64,000 bases of DNA from Psychromonas sp. MB-3u-54 (lineage in GTDB: Bacteria; Pseudomonadota; Gammaproteobacteria; Enterobacterales; Psychromonadaceae). Position 1 is the stretch's first letter. Every line of letters begins with the position of its first letter. The notes beneath the pieces are model-generated. The model did no database searches. It was not told where the DNA came from and saw only the letters and a list, made by a program, of their open reading frames with translations. The position numbers and the translations under genes were made by a program. Of this stretch, positions 1-8,712 are shown one piece after another. The DNA lies in NCBI RefSeq assembly GCF_002836415.1, contig NZ_PJBP01000179.1:1-64000 (forward strand). Reading direction: 5' to 3'.

Positions 1-108
1 GCCATAGCGGGAAAAACAGGGATAGAACAAGGACGGCTACTGGATATGAAAATTATCAGTAATTATAACAGTCATGCTTATTGGGAGCCTTATATCAATG
101 ACGACTAA
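1..108 (+). CDS. Partial upstream PqiA/LetA-type ORF (3' end only)
   Basis: An open frame runs from the window edge to a TAA at 106-108 and overlaps the next gene by 11 nt. Only about 35 residues are visible. Its closing residues (AYWEPYINDD) sit where the first half of E. coli LetA/YebS would end (there ELWERFYPQ), so I infer it is the tail of a separate first PqiA-domain protein. In E. coli both domains are one polypeptide; here they are in different frames. The stretch AIAGKTGIEQG resembles AIAGQTGIKQG near the start of the next gene. Function cannot be shown from this fragment alone. Confidence 0.4.
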   Translation, partial: AIAGKTGIEQGRLLDMKIISNYNSHAYWEPYINDD

Positions 109-736
109 TAGTGCAATAAATAGTGCAATAGCAGGACAAACAGGGATTAAACAGGGGCTGCAACTTTGTAAAGTTTGCGGAAATCACTCACCCTATAAAA
201 CAGAGATGACACACTGCCCTGTCTGTTTAAGTCGCATTTCTGTGCGCACCAAAAACAGTTTGCAAAAAACCTGGGCATTTTTAATAACCGCCGCTATCTT
301 CATTTTCCCCGCCAATTTATACCCTATTACTTATTTATTAAAAAACAATATACGTTACCCCGATACTATTTTTTCCGGGATATTAAGCTTAATTGAAAGT
401 GATATGCTAATGATTGCAATCATCGTTTTTATTGCTTCAATTGTGGTCCCTATTTTCAAAATAATGGCATTAACCTTTATCCTGCTTGCCATACAATACC
501 GATGGCACTTTAGTCATAGAAAACAGCTTTGGATATTTAATACGGTGGATTGGATAGGAAAGTGGTCAATATTAGATCTTTTTGTTATTTCAATCATGGT
601 GGCGGTATTTGATAAAGGACAGTTACTCTCTGTTTATCCGGGAATAGCGGCTTCTTCATTCACTATAGTGGTGTTAACCACCCTCTTTGCTGCAAACAGT
701 TTCGATACGCGTTTAATTTGGGATGCTAAAAAATAA
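98..736 (+). CDS. letA: LetA/YebS second half (PqiA-domain membrane protein)
   Basis: Predicted inner-membrane partner of the MCE tunnel protein LetB in lipid transport across the envelope. The 212-aa product matches the C-terminal half of E. coli LetA (YebS): a zinc ribbon (CKVC then CPVC), a segment with LYPITYLL and DTIFSGILSL, several membrane helices and the closing RLIWDAKK. The start at 98 is chosen because GGGAG at 83-87 lies 10 nt upstream; an in-frame ATG at 74 would add eight residues and has no comparable site. The gene overlaps the upstream frame by 11 nt and letB by 1 nt (TAATG), so translation is probably coupled. E. coli LetA is about twice as long; here the protein appears split in two. 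Confidence 0.85.
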   Translation: MTTNSAINSAIAGQTGIKQGLQLCKVCGNHSPYKTEMTHCPVCLSRISVRTKNSLQKTWAFLITAAIFIFPANLYPITYLLKNNIRYPDTIFSGILSLIESDMLMIAIIVFIASIVVPIFKIMALTFILLAIQYRWHFSHRKQLWIFNTVDWIGKWSILDLFVISIMVAVFDKGQLLSVYPGIAASSFTIVVLTTLFAANSFDTRLIWDAKK

Positions 737-3408
737 TGAACGAACAAGATTCAAAGACAGAGGCTACCATAGTCAAGTCACAAACAATCTCGCCAATCTG
801 GTTCCTCCCTGCGGTCGCTGCACTTTTGGGTGCCTGGTTTTTATTTCAAAATATTACCCATGCTAATGCGACCATTAAAATACACTTTGAACATGCGGAA
901 AGCATCATAGTTGATAAAACTAAACTGCATTATAAAGGGGTGATCATTGGTACTGTCAAAAAAGTGGAGTTGGATGCCACCAGCGGTGTGAATATTATTG
1001 CAGAAATTGAATCTCACGCCAAATTCATGCTTCGTAAGAACACCAAATTTTGGTTAGTTTCACCCAAAGCTTCACTTACCTCCATAACCGGGTTAGACAC
1101 CCTTTTTTCCGGTAGCTATATTAACCTGCAACGGGGTGAGGGTGAGTATACGACTAATTTTATAGCACAAACAGAGCAGCCTATTAGCATTCCTGAAAAC
1201 GCACGGCTCATTAATCTGCAAAGTGACAATGCGGGATCGATCAATGTCGGGACCCCCTTATTCTACAAGAATATTAAAGTGGGTGAAGTGGCCGCCATCC
1301 GTTTAGAACGATCAGCCCAAGCGGTCAATATTAGCGCATTTGTTGATGGTGACTATAGACATCTGGTCAAAAATAACAGTAAATTCTGGAATATTAGCGG
1401 GTTAAGCGCCAATATTTCACCAGCAGGTATCGATATCTCACTCAATAGCATCACCTCCTTAATTGCAGGCGGCATTACCTTTTCCTCCCCTGAAGCAGGT
1501 CAAGCACTTAAAAATGATGCTCAATTTCAATTATTTAATAACATTGATGCCAGTAAAACGGGGCTCTCTATAGAACTGATTACCGACAACATTAATAACT
1601 TACCAAAAGGTGCCGGTATTTTATTTAAAGGATTGGGTATTGGCAGAATAACGGATATTCAATATTCTATAAAGGATCAGCAATTCGTTGTATCAGCGCT
1701 TATTAACCCTCAATTTAGTGACTTGGTAACCGACGGATCGCAATTTTGGATTGAGCAGACATCACTCACCTTTGCAAAAATAAAAAATATTGGCAATGTC
1801 ATTAAAGGGGATTATATCGCTTTTCAACCCGTTGACAAAAGCCAATTAAAAAGCCGTGAAAAATCCACACGTTTCCTCATTCAGCAGGCAGCGCCGCCCA
1901 AGTCGTCGGTCCTTTCTCTGGTGATATTAAGCGAAGATGCTACCGGACTGAACCCGGAAGCACCCATTACTTATCAAGGAATCAAAATAGGGAGAATAAC
2001 GGCTTTAGATTTTTCACAAAAAGCGGGCTTTATCGCGGTTCACATTGATATTGACCATAGTTATCATCATCTTATCAATAAGCACAGTCAATTTTACCTG
2101 CTCAATGGGGTGAATTTCAAAGCTTCCTTAAAGGGGCTAGAGATCCAATCTACCCCCATTGAAAATTTAATTTCCGGTGGCATAGGCTTGTATAATAAAA
2201 AAGCGGTAAATAAATCCCAAACAGTCACATTGTTAAATCAAGATCAGTTTTTTAGATTATACCCTTCAAAAGCGCAGGTTAAAGTGGGCCTTAATGTTTT
2301 CAGCAAGCCTGGCACTGTCAACATTTTAAGCAGAGAATTACCCTCTGTTAGCGAAGGCTCTCCGGTTTATTATAGAAAACTGCCTATTGGCGAAGTGAGT
2401 GATTTTTCTATAGATAATTCGGGTTTAATGCAAACCACCCTGAGCATTAAAGGACAATATAAACATCTTATCAATGACCACAGTGTATTTTGGAATATCA
2501 GTGGTTTTAGTGCTGATGCCGGTTTTAGCGGCTTAAAAATACAAGCAGAGTCTTTATTAGCCATTGCAGCAGGCGGCATTGCCGTGGGCCCCGGTGATAG
2601 GGAGATAGACAATAAATACAGTAATGGTAAATACAAACTTTTTAGCAACCAGCAGCAGGCAACGACCCCCGCAACATTAATCAGGTTAACCTTTAATCAA
2701 GCAAAAGATTTACAAACCGGCAGCAAATTACGCCTTAAAGGATTAGTGGTTGGTGAGGTTATCGACTTAACACTCACATCTCAGCAGAAAGTGCAGGCAA
2801 CGGTCAATCTTAAACCCGAATTTGCCAAACAAGTGGCATGCAAAGGTAGCCGCTTTTGGATGGTGACAAGTAAAGCGAGCTTATCGGGTGTTAAAAATTT
2901 ATCAACCTTAGTGACGGGTGCTTATGTTAATGTCTCCCCCGGCAAAGGGATCTTTGAAAAAGATTTTAAGGGTGAAGACGCAGAACCACTTCTGCTACCC
3001 AATCAATCCGGATTACGCCTTATTTTGGTGGCAGATAATGCCGGCTCTAGTGACATAAGCAGCCCGGTCTACCACCGCCAAATTCAGATAGGGCAAGTAA
3101 TTTCAAAACGCTTATCCTATAATGCGTCGGGGGTAGAGATTACCATTAACATCTATCCTAAATACGCCCATTTAATTCGTCAAAATTCAATTTTTTGGCC
3201 GGCTTCCGGATTTAACCTAGATATCGGCATCACAGGTGCGGCCTTGAAAGCTAACTCTTTAACCTCTTTAATTAAAGGAGGAATAAGTATGAGCACGCCA
3301 GATAACCAATCTTTACAACCTGAGAGTGATCCACTGTCTCGTTTTCAGCTGAAAAATGAAATGCAGAAAGAATGGTTAAATTGGAGATTAGCTATCCCCA
3401 GACCTTAG
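736..3408 (+). CDS. letB: LetB/YebT, multi-MCE-domain lipid transport protein
   Basis: Periplasm-spanning MCE protein expected to form a tunnel carrying lipids between inner and outer membranes. An N-terminal membrane anchor lies at about residues 19-37 (WFLPAVAALLGAWFLF). After it come repeated MCE units, each with a G-x-x-V-x-Y/F-x-G-I/L-x-I-G-x-V/I pattern, for example LHYKGVIIGTV, LFYKNIKVGEV, ILFKGLGIGRI, ITYQGIKIGRI, VYYRKLPIGEV, LRLKGLVVGEV and VYHRQIQIGQV. That is seven units, as in E. coli LetB (877 aa; here 890 aa). The ATG overlaps the letA stop by one base. The order letA-letB-rsmF matches E. coli yebS-yebT-yebU. Confidence 0.95.
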   Translation: MNEQDSKTEATIVKSQTISPIWFLPAVAALLGAWFLFQNITHANATIKIHFEHAESIIVDKTKLHYKGVIIGTVKKVELDATSGVNIIAEIESHAKFMLRKNTKFWLVSPKASLTSITGLDTLFSGSYINLQRGEGEYTTNFIAQTEQPISIPENARLINLQSDNAGSINVGTPLFYKNIKVGEVAAIRLERSAQAVNISAFVDGDYRHLVKNNSKFWNISGLSANISPAGIDISLNSITSLIAGGITFSSPEAGQALKNDAQFQLFNNIDASKTGLSIELITDNINNLPKGAGILFKGLGIGRITDIQYSIKDQQFVVSALINPQFSDLVTDGSQFWIEQTSLTFAKIKNIGNVIKGDYIAFQPVDKSQLKSREKSTRFLIQQAAPPKSSVLSLVILSEDATGLNPEAPITYQGIKIGRITALDFSQKAGFIAVHIDIDHSYHHLINKHSQFYLLNGVNFKASLKGLEIQSTPIENLISGGIGLYNKKAVNKSQTVTLLNQDQFFRLYPSKAQVKVGLNVFSKPGTVNILSRELPSVSEGSPVYYRKLPIGEVSDFSIDNSGLMQTTLSIKGQYKHLINDHSVFWNISGFSADAGFSGLKIQAESLLAIAAGGIAVGPGDREIDNKYSNGKYKLFSNQQQATTPATLIRLTFNQAKDLQTGSKLRLKGLVVGEVIDLTLTSQQKVQATVNLKPEFAKQVACKGSRFWMVTSKASLSGVKNLSTLVTGAYVNVSPGKGIFEKDFKGEDAEPLLLPNQSGLRLILVADNAGSSDISSPVYHRQIQIGQVISKRLSYNASGVEITINIYPKYAHLIRQNSIFWPASGFNLDIGITGAALKANSLTSLIKGGISMSTPDNQSLQPESDPLSRFQLKNEMQKEWLNWRLAIPRP

Positions 3409-3478
3409 ATTTAGAAATAAAAAATTCGGCAACATGTTATACCGTGCGCATCCCTCGCGCGCAATTAAAGGAATTATA

Positions 3479-4924
3479 ATGCACAGTAATACCCGACTCC
3501 CGCAGGCGTTTATCGATAAGATGACCGACATTTTACCAAAGCAACTAAAAATAGAAGATTTTATAGCGATTTGCCAACGTCCTCTGCGCCGTGCAATTAG
3601 AGTCAATACATTAAAAATATCAGTTGAAAAATTTCAAATAAGAGCCAGAGAGCAGGGCTGGATATTAACGGCGATACCCTGGTGCGCTGAAGGCTTTTGG
3701 ATTGAACTGCAAGAGGAGTTGACCCCACTTGGCAACAGTGCAGAACACCTTGGTGGTTTGTGCTATATCCAGGAAGCGAGTTCAATGTTACCCGTGGCTG
3801 CCCTGTTTCATTTTTTCACCCCCTCGACACAGTCAATAGTCCTTGATGCGGCGGCGGCCCCAGGGTCTAAAACCACGCAAATAGCGGCAAAAATGAACAA
3901 CAGCGGATTGATTATCGGCAATGAATTTTCTTCCAGCAGGATTAAAATGTTACATGCCAATATTCAACGTTGCGGCATTAAAAACGTGGCCTTGACTCAT
4001 TTTGATGCCCGAGTATTTGGTAAGTGGTTACCGGATACTTTTGACGCCATTTTATTAGATGCCCCCTGTTCAGGGGAAGGGACTGTCCGTAAGGATAAAT
4101 ATGCCATGAATAATTGGAGTCAATCTTCTATTAACGAGATTGCATCCATGCAGCAAGAATTGATCCTCAGTGCTTTTCACGCACTAAAAGAAGACGGGAT
4201 TTTAATCTATTCTACCTGCACATTGAGCCACGAAGAAAATCAGAATATTTGTTTTTTCTTGAAAAATAAATTTCCCGAGCATATTGAGTTTTTAGATTTA
4301 AAAAATCTATTTCCGAATGCCGAAGAAACCCGCACTGCGGAGGGTTTCTTACATATCTGGCCGCAGGTTTATGACAGTGAAGGTTTCTTTGTAGCGGCCA
4401 TTAAAAAGACCAAAGCGAGCACGGTTGAACCCGCCGTAAAACGTTTGGGTAAATTTCCTTTTATCAGACCGACCAGACAGAAAGAGCAAGCGCTCTATGA
4501 CTACTTTAGCAGCCAATTTTCCATTACCAATATCGAAGGTATGTTATATCAGCGCGATCAGGAATTCTGGTTGTTTCCAGATCCTATCAAACCCCTGATT
4601 AAGGAGTTGCGATTCTCGCGCTTAGGCATCAAGATTGCCGAAGAATTTGGTAATGGTCGCAAATCAGGCTTTAAAAGCACCCATGAATTTGTCACTTGTT
4701 TTGGTGATTCGACAGACGCTCACAAAGTAGAACTCAGCGCTGAACAGGCACAACAATTCTACCAGGGGCGTGATATTAGAGATGTTGACGCTAAGGGCCT
4801 TAAAGGCGAAGTCCTGTTAAGTTATCGGGAGCAGGTGATTGGATTAGGTAAATCACTTGATAATCGCATTAAAAACAGTTTACCGCGGGAGTTAATTCGC
4901 GATAACAATCTGTTCGTAAAGTAA
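3479..4924 (+). CDS. rsmF: 16S rRNA (cytosine(1407)-C(5))-methyltransferase RsmF
   Basis: SAM-dependent RNA m5C methyltransferase modifying C1407 of 16S rRNA. The 481-aa product has the NSUN-family order: N-terminal QRPLRRAIRVNTLKIS, motif I region (DAAAAPGSKTTQIA), motif IV with a conserved Cys (DAPCSGEGTVRKD) and motif VI with the catalytic Cys (STCTLS), then the C-terminal RNA-binding part ending NSLPRELIRD. The start at 3479 fits the E. coli N terminus (479 aa) and has AAAGGA at 3467-3472; an in-frame ATG at 3434 would add 15 unmatched residues. It follows letB by 70 nt, probably in one transcript. Confidence 0.96.
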   Translation: MHSNTRLPQAFIDKMTDILPKQLKIEDFIAICQRPLRRAIRVNTLKISVEKFQIRAREQGWILTAIPWCAEGFWIELQEELTPLGNSAEHLGGLCYIQEASSMLPVAALFHFFTPSTQSIVLDAAAAPGSKTTQIAAKMNNSGLIIGNEFSSSRIKMLHANIQRCGIKNVALTHFDARVFGKWLPDTFDAILLDAPCSGEGTVRKDKYAMNNWSQSSINEIASMQQELILSAFHALKEDGILIYSTCTLSHEENQNICFFLKNKFPEHIEFLDLKNLFPNAEETRTAEGFLHIWPQVYDSEGFFVAAIKKTKASTVEPAVKRLGKFPFIRPTRQKEQALYDYFSSQFSITNIEGMLYQRDQEFWLFPDPIKPLIKELRFSRLGIKIAEEFGNGRKSGFKSTHEFVTCFGDSTDAHKVELSAEQAQQFYQGRDIRDVDAKGLKGEVLLSYREQVIGLGKSLDNRIKNSLPRELIRDNNLFVK

Positions 4925-4950
4925 TGCGCTAACGATCTGTTTGTAAACTA

Positions 4951-5213
4951 GGGTTTGTTGACCTTTGGAGTACAAATTTTGTTCCATCTAAAAGTGTTCT
5001 GAGCAAGGCATGCCTCGTTCACATAGTTATTCTATGTAAACGACGCATAACGCAGCGCAGGACGCTTTTAGATGAACCCGAAGGGCAGCATTTGTGGATA
5101 GGATCGTATACATTATCGCCTACTTATGTAGAATAACGACAGGTTGCAGGCTCTGCCTTGTATAAAGCACCCACAAATTGCTGCAAAAATGCACACGAAA
5201 GGTCAACAGACCC
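4951..5213. repeat. 263-bp terminal-inverted-repeat element (family A, copy 1)
   Basis: The ends are inverted repeats: 4951-4966 (GGGTTTGTTGACCTTT) and 5198-5213 (AAAGGTCAACAGACCC), 15 of 16 positions pairing. Inside lies an imperfect palindrome from about 4985 (CATCTAAAAG) to 5074 (CTTTTAGATG). It has no credible gene and fills most of the 399-bp gap between rsmF and elyC. A related copy is at 62241-62444, sharing an identical 23-base core (5148-5170 against 62381-62403) and TTCTGAGCAAGGCATG. I infer a MITE-like dispersed element. Confidence 0.75.
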
Positions 5214-5323
5214 TATACAATAAGGCCTATTGCCCGAGATCTGTGCCGGGCGCTTGCTGCTAATATAAATGTCTATTTAGCGACATTATTTCCCCCTACT
5301 TTATAAAGAATCGAGTTATCAAA

Positions 5324-6088
5324 ATGTTATTTATTTTAAAAAAATGGCTCGGGGCTTTGCTGATGCCGCTACCGGTAGTATTAATGTTTTTTTTATTCGC
5401 ACTTATTTTATTGTTTTTTACACAAAAACAGAAACTCGCTAAATTTAATTTATTAGTGAGTTTTATGCTTTTATTTGTACTCAGTTTTATGCCCGTGTCC
5501 GAACAACTGGTGCAGTCATTAGAGTCTAAATATCCGCCTGTTATGCAGCCGGCACAGAACTTCAAATATATTTTAGTATTAGGCTCAGGTGGTATTGCCG
5601 ATCCCAATTTACCCGTAACGGGGCAATTATCCGCAGTAGCATTAAGTCGATTCGCTGAGGCGTTGCGTTTGTATCACGCCAATCCACAGGCAACCCTGAT
5701 TGTTTCCGGTGGTAATTTTGGGGATCTTAAATCTCACGCATTATTGATGCAGGAACTGGCAATAACAATGAATATCCCTAAAGGTAGCATTATCCGCTTA
5801 GATAACACCTTAGATACCGATGACGAAGCTAAAAAAATGTCGAAAATCATCAAAGGACAATCGGCCGTCTTAGTGACCTCTGCGACGCATATGCCACGCT
5901 CAATGGGACTTTTTCATCGATATAATGCATTCCCCACACCTGCGCCGGCTAACTATTTAACAAAAAAAAGCTTGGGAGAAACGCCTTATTATCATTATAT
6001 CCCCTCATCTGACTACCTTGATAAAACCAAAGTGGCTTGGCATGAATATCTCGGAAAATTACAAAATTTAGTCAAAGAGCAACTTTAA
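5324..6088 (+). CDS. elyC: ElyC/YcbC-like DUF218 envelope protein
   Basis: Inner-membrane protein of the YdcF/SanA/ElyC group; in E. coli ElyC affects peptidoglycan assembly and lipid-carrier metabolism. The 254-aa product (E. coli 259) begins MLFILKKWLGALLMPLP, like ElyC, with two N-terminal membrane segments at about residues 9-31 and 39-56. A DUF218 domain follows with YILVLGSG, LIVSGG, a DEA motif (LDTDDEAKKM) and LVTSATHMPRSM. It stands alone between repeat element A and a strong terminator at 6094-6124. Confidence 0.88.
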   Translation: MLFILKKWLGALLMPLPVVLMFFLFALILLFFTQKQKLAKFNLLVSFMLLFVLSFMPVSEQLVQSLESKYPPVMQPAQNFKYILVLGSGGIADPNLPVTGQLSAVALSRFAEALRLYHANPQATLIVSGGNFGDLKSHALLMQELAITMNIPKGSIIRLDNTLDTDDEAKKMSKIIKGQSAVLVTSATHMPRSMGLFHRYNAFPTPAPANYLTKKSLGETPYYHYIPSSDYLDKTKVAWHEYLGKLQNLVKEQL

Positions 6089-6093
6089 AAATC

Positions 6094-6124
6094 AAAAAAA
6101 GATAAGCATTGCTTATCTTTTTTT
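6094..6124. terminator. Rho-independent terminator, probably bidirectional
   Basis: A perfect 14-bp stem (AAAAAAAGATAAGC / GCTTATCTTTTTTT) with a 3-nt loop lies 5 nt after elyC. It also follows the convergent minus-strand DUF1737 gene. A and T tracts on both sides allow function in both directions. Confidence 0.85.
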
Positions 6125-6148
6125 AATTCACCGACTTAAGAGTGAAAT

Positions 6149-6325
6149 TTATAATAATGGTGCATTTTGCTTAACAACCGCTTGTGCAACCACCATATGC
6201 TCGCCATTAAAAGAGATGGCCGGTGATCCATGGAGTTCATAACCCTGTGCTAATAATTTAGTAATACGTTTACAAAAATCAGCATCATCTTTACCTGTGA
6301 CTAATTTGTATTTTTGTTCTGACAT
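6149..6325 (-). CDS. DUF1737 small protein
   Basis: A 58-aa protein with the DUF1737 pattern: YKLVTGKDDADFCKRITKLL, then GYELHGSPAISFNG and an AQAVV tail. The function of this family is unknown to me. The start at 6325 (MSEQKYKL) is preferred because AAGGA lies 7 nt upstream. A longer frame starting at 6382 adds 19 residues not typical of the family. It stands alone and converges with elyC across a shared terminator. Confidence 0.8.
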   Translation of the reverse strand: MSEQKYKLVTGKDDADFCKRITKLLAQGYELHGSPAISFNGEHMVVAQAVVKQNAPLL

Positions 6326-6485
6326 CTTCATTTCCTTTTTTAATAACAGTATTTTTCTAAAAATAAGCATACTGTTATTCATTAAAAAAGGAAATTAAAT
6401 GAATTGAAAATGTGAACATCCCGCTTAGATAGGCAAAAACAGAGCAGATTACCCACCCTATTTTAAAGACTGGCTAAGCGATTTT

Positions 6486-7940
6486 TTAAGGCCGATAAAC
6501 CTTAACATTGTCAAAACCAGCTTCTTTTAAATACAACGCCTGCAACTTGCTCATGACACCTCGAGCGCAATATAAAAGATAGATTTTATCCTGCGGCAGT
6601 GTTTCAAACTGGTTAGATAATTTAAAGAAAGGCAAGTGCTCAATGGTAACCCCCTCAATATCAAGCGGAAACTCTTCAGCTTCATCAAGGGATCGAATAT
6701 CCAAAATGATTTCGTTTTCTGTAAATTCAGAGACCGACTCAACTTCTAATATTTCTTTGTGTACCGCTTTCTCAATATCACGAATATCTATGGTGGGCGC
6801 TTGATCAACAACCTGTTCGATCAGTGACAGATCAAATTTTGCTTCCTGCTTCTCAATTTTACTCATCACCGCTTTGACGGTTGGACGCTGCGAAATAACC
6901 CCGCAGTATTCAGGAATAGTTTCAGAAATTTCGGCGGTACCAATAACCCGGGCGCAATCGATAATATCCTGCTTATCGGTCGCAATCAGCGGGCGCAGGA
7001 TAAGCATATCAGTGACTTTATCGATCACCGATAAATTACGCAGTGTTTGACTGGAAACTTGACCCAAAGCTTCTCCGGTAACCAGTGCCTCGATATCTAA
7101 ACGTTCAGCAACAAGGGTAGCAGCACGCATCATCATACGCTTTAGAACAACCCCCATTTGACCGTTTTCTACTTTTTCTAAGATTTCTGCGACAACAGGT
7201 TCAAAGGGGATTGAAATAAATTTGACCCGATGTGATGAGCCAAAACGATTCCACAACTGATAAGCAACCTGTTTAACGCCTATCTCATGTGCAGCGCCGC
7301 CAAGATTAAAGAAGCAGTAATGTACGCGTGAGCCGCGCTTAAGTAACTGATAACTTGAAACGCCGGAATCAAAACCACCGGAAATTAAGGATAAAACAGA
7401 TTCTTGAGTCCCTAAAGGGAAACCGCCTAAACCAGGATGTTTTTTATCAATAAAGAAAAGTTTTTCGTTATTGATTTCTAAATTGACCGTAATATCCTGC
7501 CCTTTTAATTTCACGCCCAGCGCATCGGTATGTTGATTTAAGCCGCCACCTACATAACGTTCAGCATCTATTGATGAGAAATCATGTTTGCCGATGCGTT
7601 TAATACGCACACAAAAGGTTTTTCCCGCGAGCGAATCACCCACAATAGCAAGGGTTTGCTCATAAACGTCATGTAAATCTGTAAAGCCCGATTCTGTTAC
7701 TTCTAAAAAGTGTGCAATACCCGGCGTACTGCTTAATAATAGAATCAGATTCGCTTTATTTTCAGCGCTTTCATTTTCGGTGCGAACAATGATCTTATCC
7801 CATTCCAAAATGACTTTAACCTGTTCATCATGACGCATTAATACATTACGGATATTACCCTGTAACATTTTGCTGAAACGATTACGAACAGGACGACTTT
7901 TCATCATTATTTCGGGAAAAAGTTTTACGATAAATTTCAT
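6486..7940 (-). CDS. thiI: tRNA 4-thiouridine synthase / thiamine thiazole protein ThiI
   Basis: Transfers sulfur to U8 of tRNA and, in enterobacteria, also supplies sulfur for the thiamine thiazole. The 484-aa product (E. coli 482) shows an N-terminal ferredoxin-like and THUMP region ([33 protein letters not shown]), a PP-loop ATPase motif ([11 protein letters not shown]), the conserved Cys in PEYCGVIS and a C-terminal rhodanese domain whose active-site loop Cys is in YCARGVMSK. The presence of the rhodanese domain supports the dual-function type. The start at 7940 matches E. coli; the frame could extend to 8003 with unrelated residues. Confidence 0.97.
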   Translation of the reverse strand: MKFIVKLFPEIMMKSRPVRNRFSKMLQGNIRNVLMRHDEQVKVILEWDKIIVRTENESAENKANLILLLSSTPGIAHFLEVTESGFTDLHDVYEQTLAIVGDSLAGKTFCVRIKRIGKHDFSSIDAERYVGGGLNQHTDALGVKLKGQDITVNLEINNEKLFFIDKKHPGLGGFPLGTQESVLSLISGGFDSGVSSYQLLKRGSRVHYCFFNLGGAAHEIGVKQVAYQLWNRFGSSHRVKFISIPFEPVVAEILEKVENGQMGVVLKRMMMRAATLVAERLDIEALVTGEALGQVSSQTLRNLSVIDKVTDMLILRPLIATDKQDIIDCARVIGTAEISETIPEYCGVISQRPTVKAVMSKIEKQEAKFDLSLIEQVVDQAPTIDIRDIEKAVHKEILEVESVSEFTENEIILDIRSLDEAEEFPLDIEGVTIEHLPFFKLSNQFETLPQDKIYLLYCARGVMSKLQALYLKEAGFDNVKVYRP

Positions 7941-8104
7941 TGTGTGATCACTGTGCTGATAAATAAGGTGGCGAACTATAGCAAATAGTTTGACAATATT
8001 CACTTCTATTGATCAGGAAAAATAATAGGGACAGGCAAAATGTATCCTTACTGACTGCACCCTTCTATTTTCAACAATTTATGGTAGAAAAATAAAAAAG
8101 TATT

Positions 8105-8644
8105 TTATTTTTCCTGTAAAGCGTTACAACTTATTTCACACTCGCCCAGCTCAGCGGCTATATAGAGCGTATCTCCCGCGACAGTGACCGAAAAATCCAT
8201 GGTACGTTTGACCAGCTTGGCGAGGGCCTTTATCTGTTCAAAGTTAAACTGATAAACCTCGACATTATTAAGTTTTCCAAAATCCGTTAAAGATTGTTTC
8301 CACCAGACAGCTGATTTGCTGTTAAAACTATAAACCTTAACGGCTTTGGCTAAACGTGATGCTTTTTTAATACGTTCAAAGGCCGGCTCGCCGAGATCAA
8401 TCCATAATAAAAGTTGATCATCTAAGCTTTTTGCCCAGATATCAGGATCATCGGCAACCGACAACCCTTTGGTAAAGCTTAAAAATTCTTGCGCATTAAG
8501 ACAATATGCCATCACCCGTGCCATCATTCGCTCGAGCGTTTCTGATGGGTGCTGGGCAACGGTTAGATTAAGGGTCTCATAACGATCATTATCAAGATCC
8601 GAGAGATTGATATTCATTTTAAAAATGGTGGGTTTCAGTGCCAT
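8105..8644 (-). CDS. yaeQ: YaeQ family protein
   Basis: A 179-aa protein (E. coli YaeQ 181 aa) opening MALKPTIFKMNINLSDLD and containing HPSETLERMMARVMAY, FTKGLSVADDPDIW and WIDLGEPAFERIKKAS, all lined up with YaeQ. The family belongs structurally to the PD-(D/E)XK nuclease-like fold and its cellular role is poorly known. It stands alone, reads away from leuB on the same strand and is separated from it by a strong terminator at 8663-8692. Confidence 0.92.
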   Translation of the reverse strand: MALKPTIFKMNINLSDLDNDRYETLNLTVAQHPSETLERMMARVMAYCLNAQEFLSFTKGLSVADDPDIWAKSLDDQLLLWIDLGEPAFERIKKASRLAKAVKVYSFNSKSAVWWKQSLTDFGKLNNVEVYQFNFEQIKALAKLVKRTMDFSVTVAGDTLYIAAELGECEISCNALQEK

Positions 8645-8662
8645 TATTTTTCCAATTTAAAG

Positions 8663-8692
8663 AAAAAAGCCACGTTTAAACGTGGCTTTTTA
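8663..8692 (-). terminator. Terminator downstream of leuB
   Basis: An 18-base perfect palindrome (GCCACGTTTAAACGTGGC, 8669-8686) is flanked by A and T tracts. It lies 20 nt after the leuB stop on the minus strand and just before the yaeQ start, so it separates the two units. Confidence 0.85.
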
Positions 8693-8712
8693 TTGTTTAT
8701 TTTGCGCTTCGC

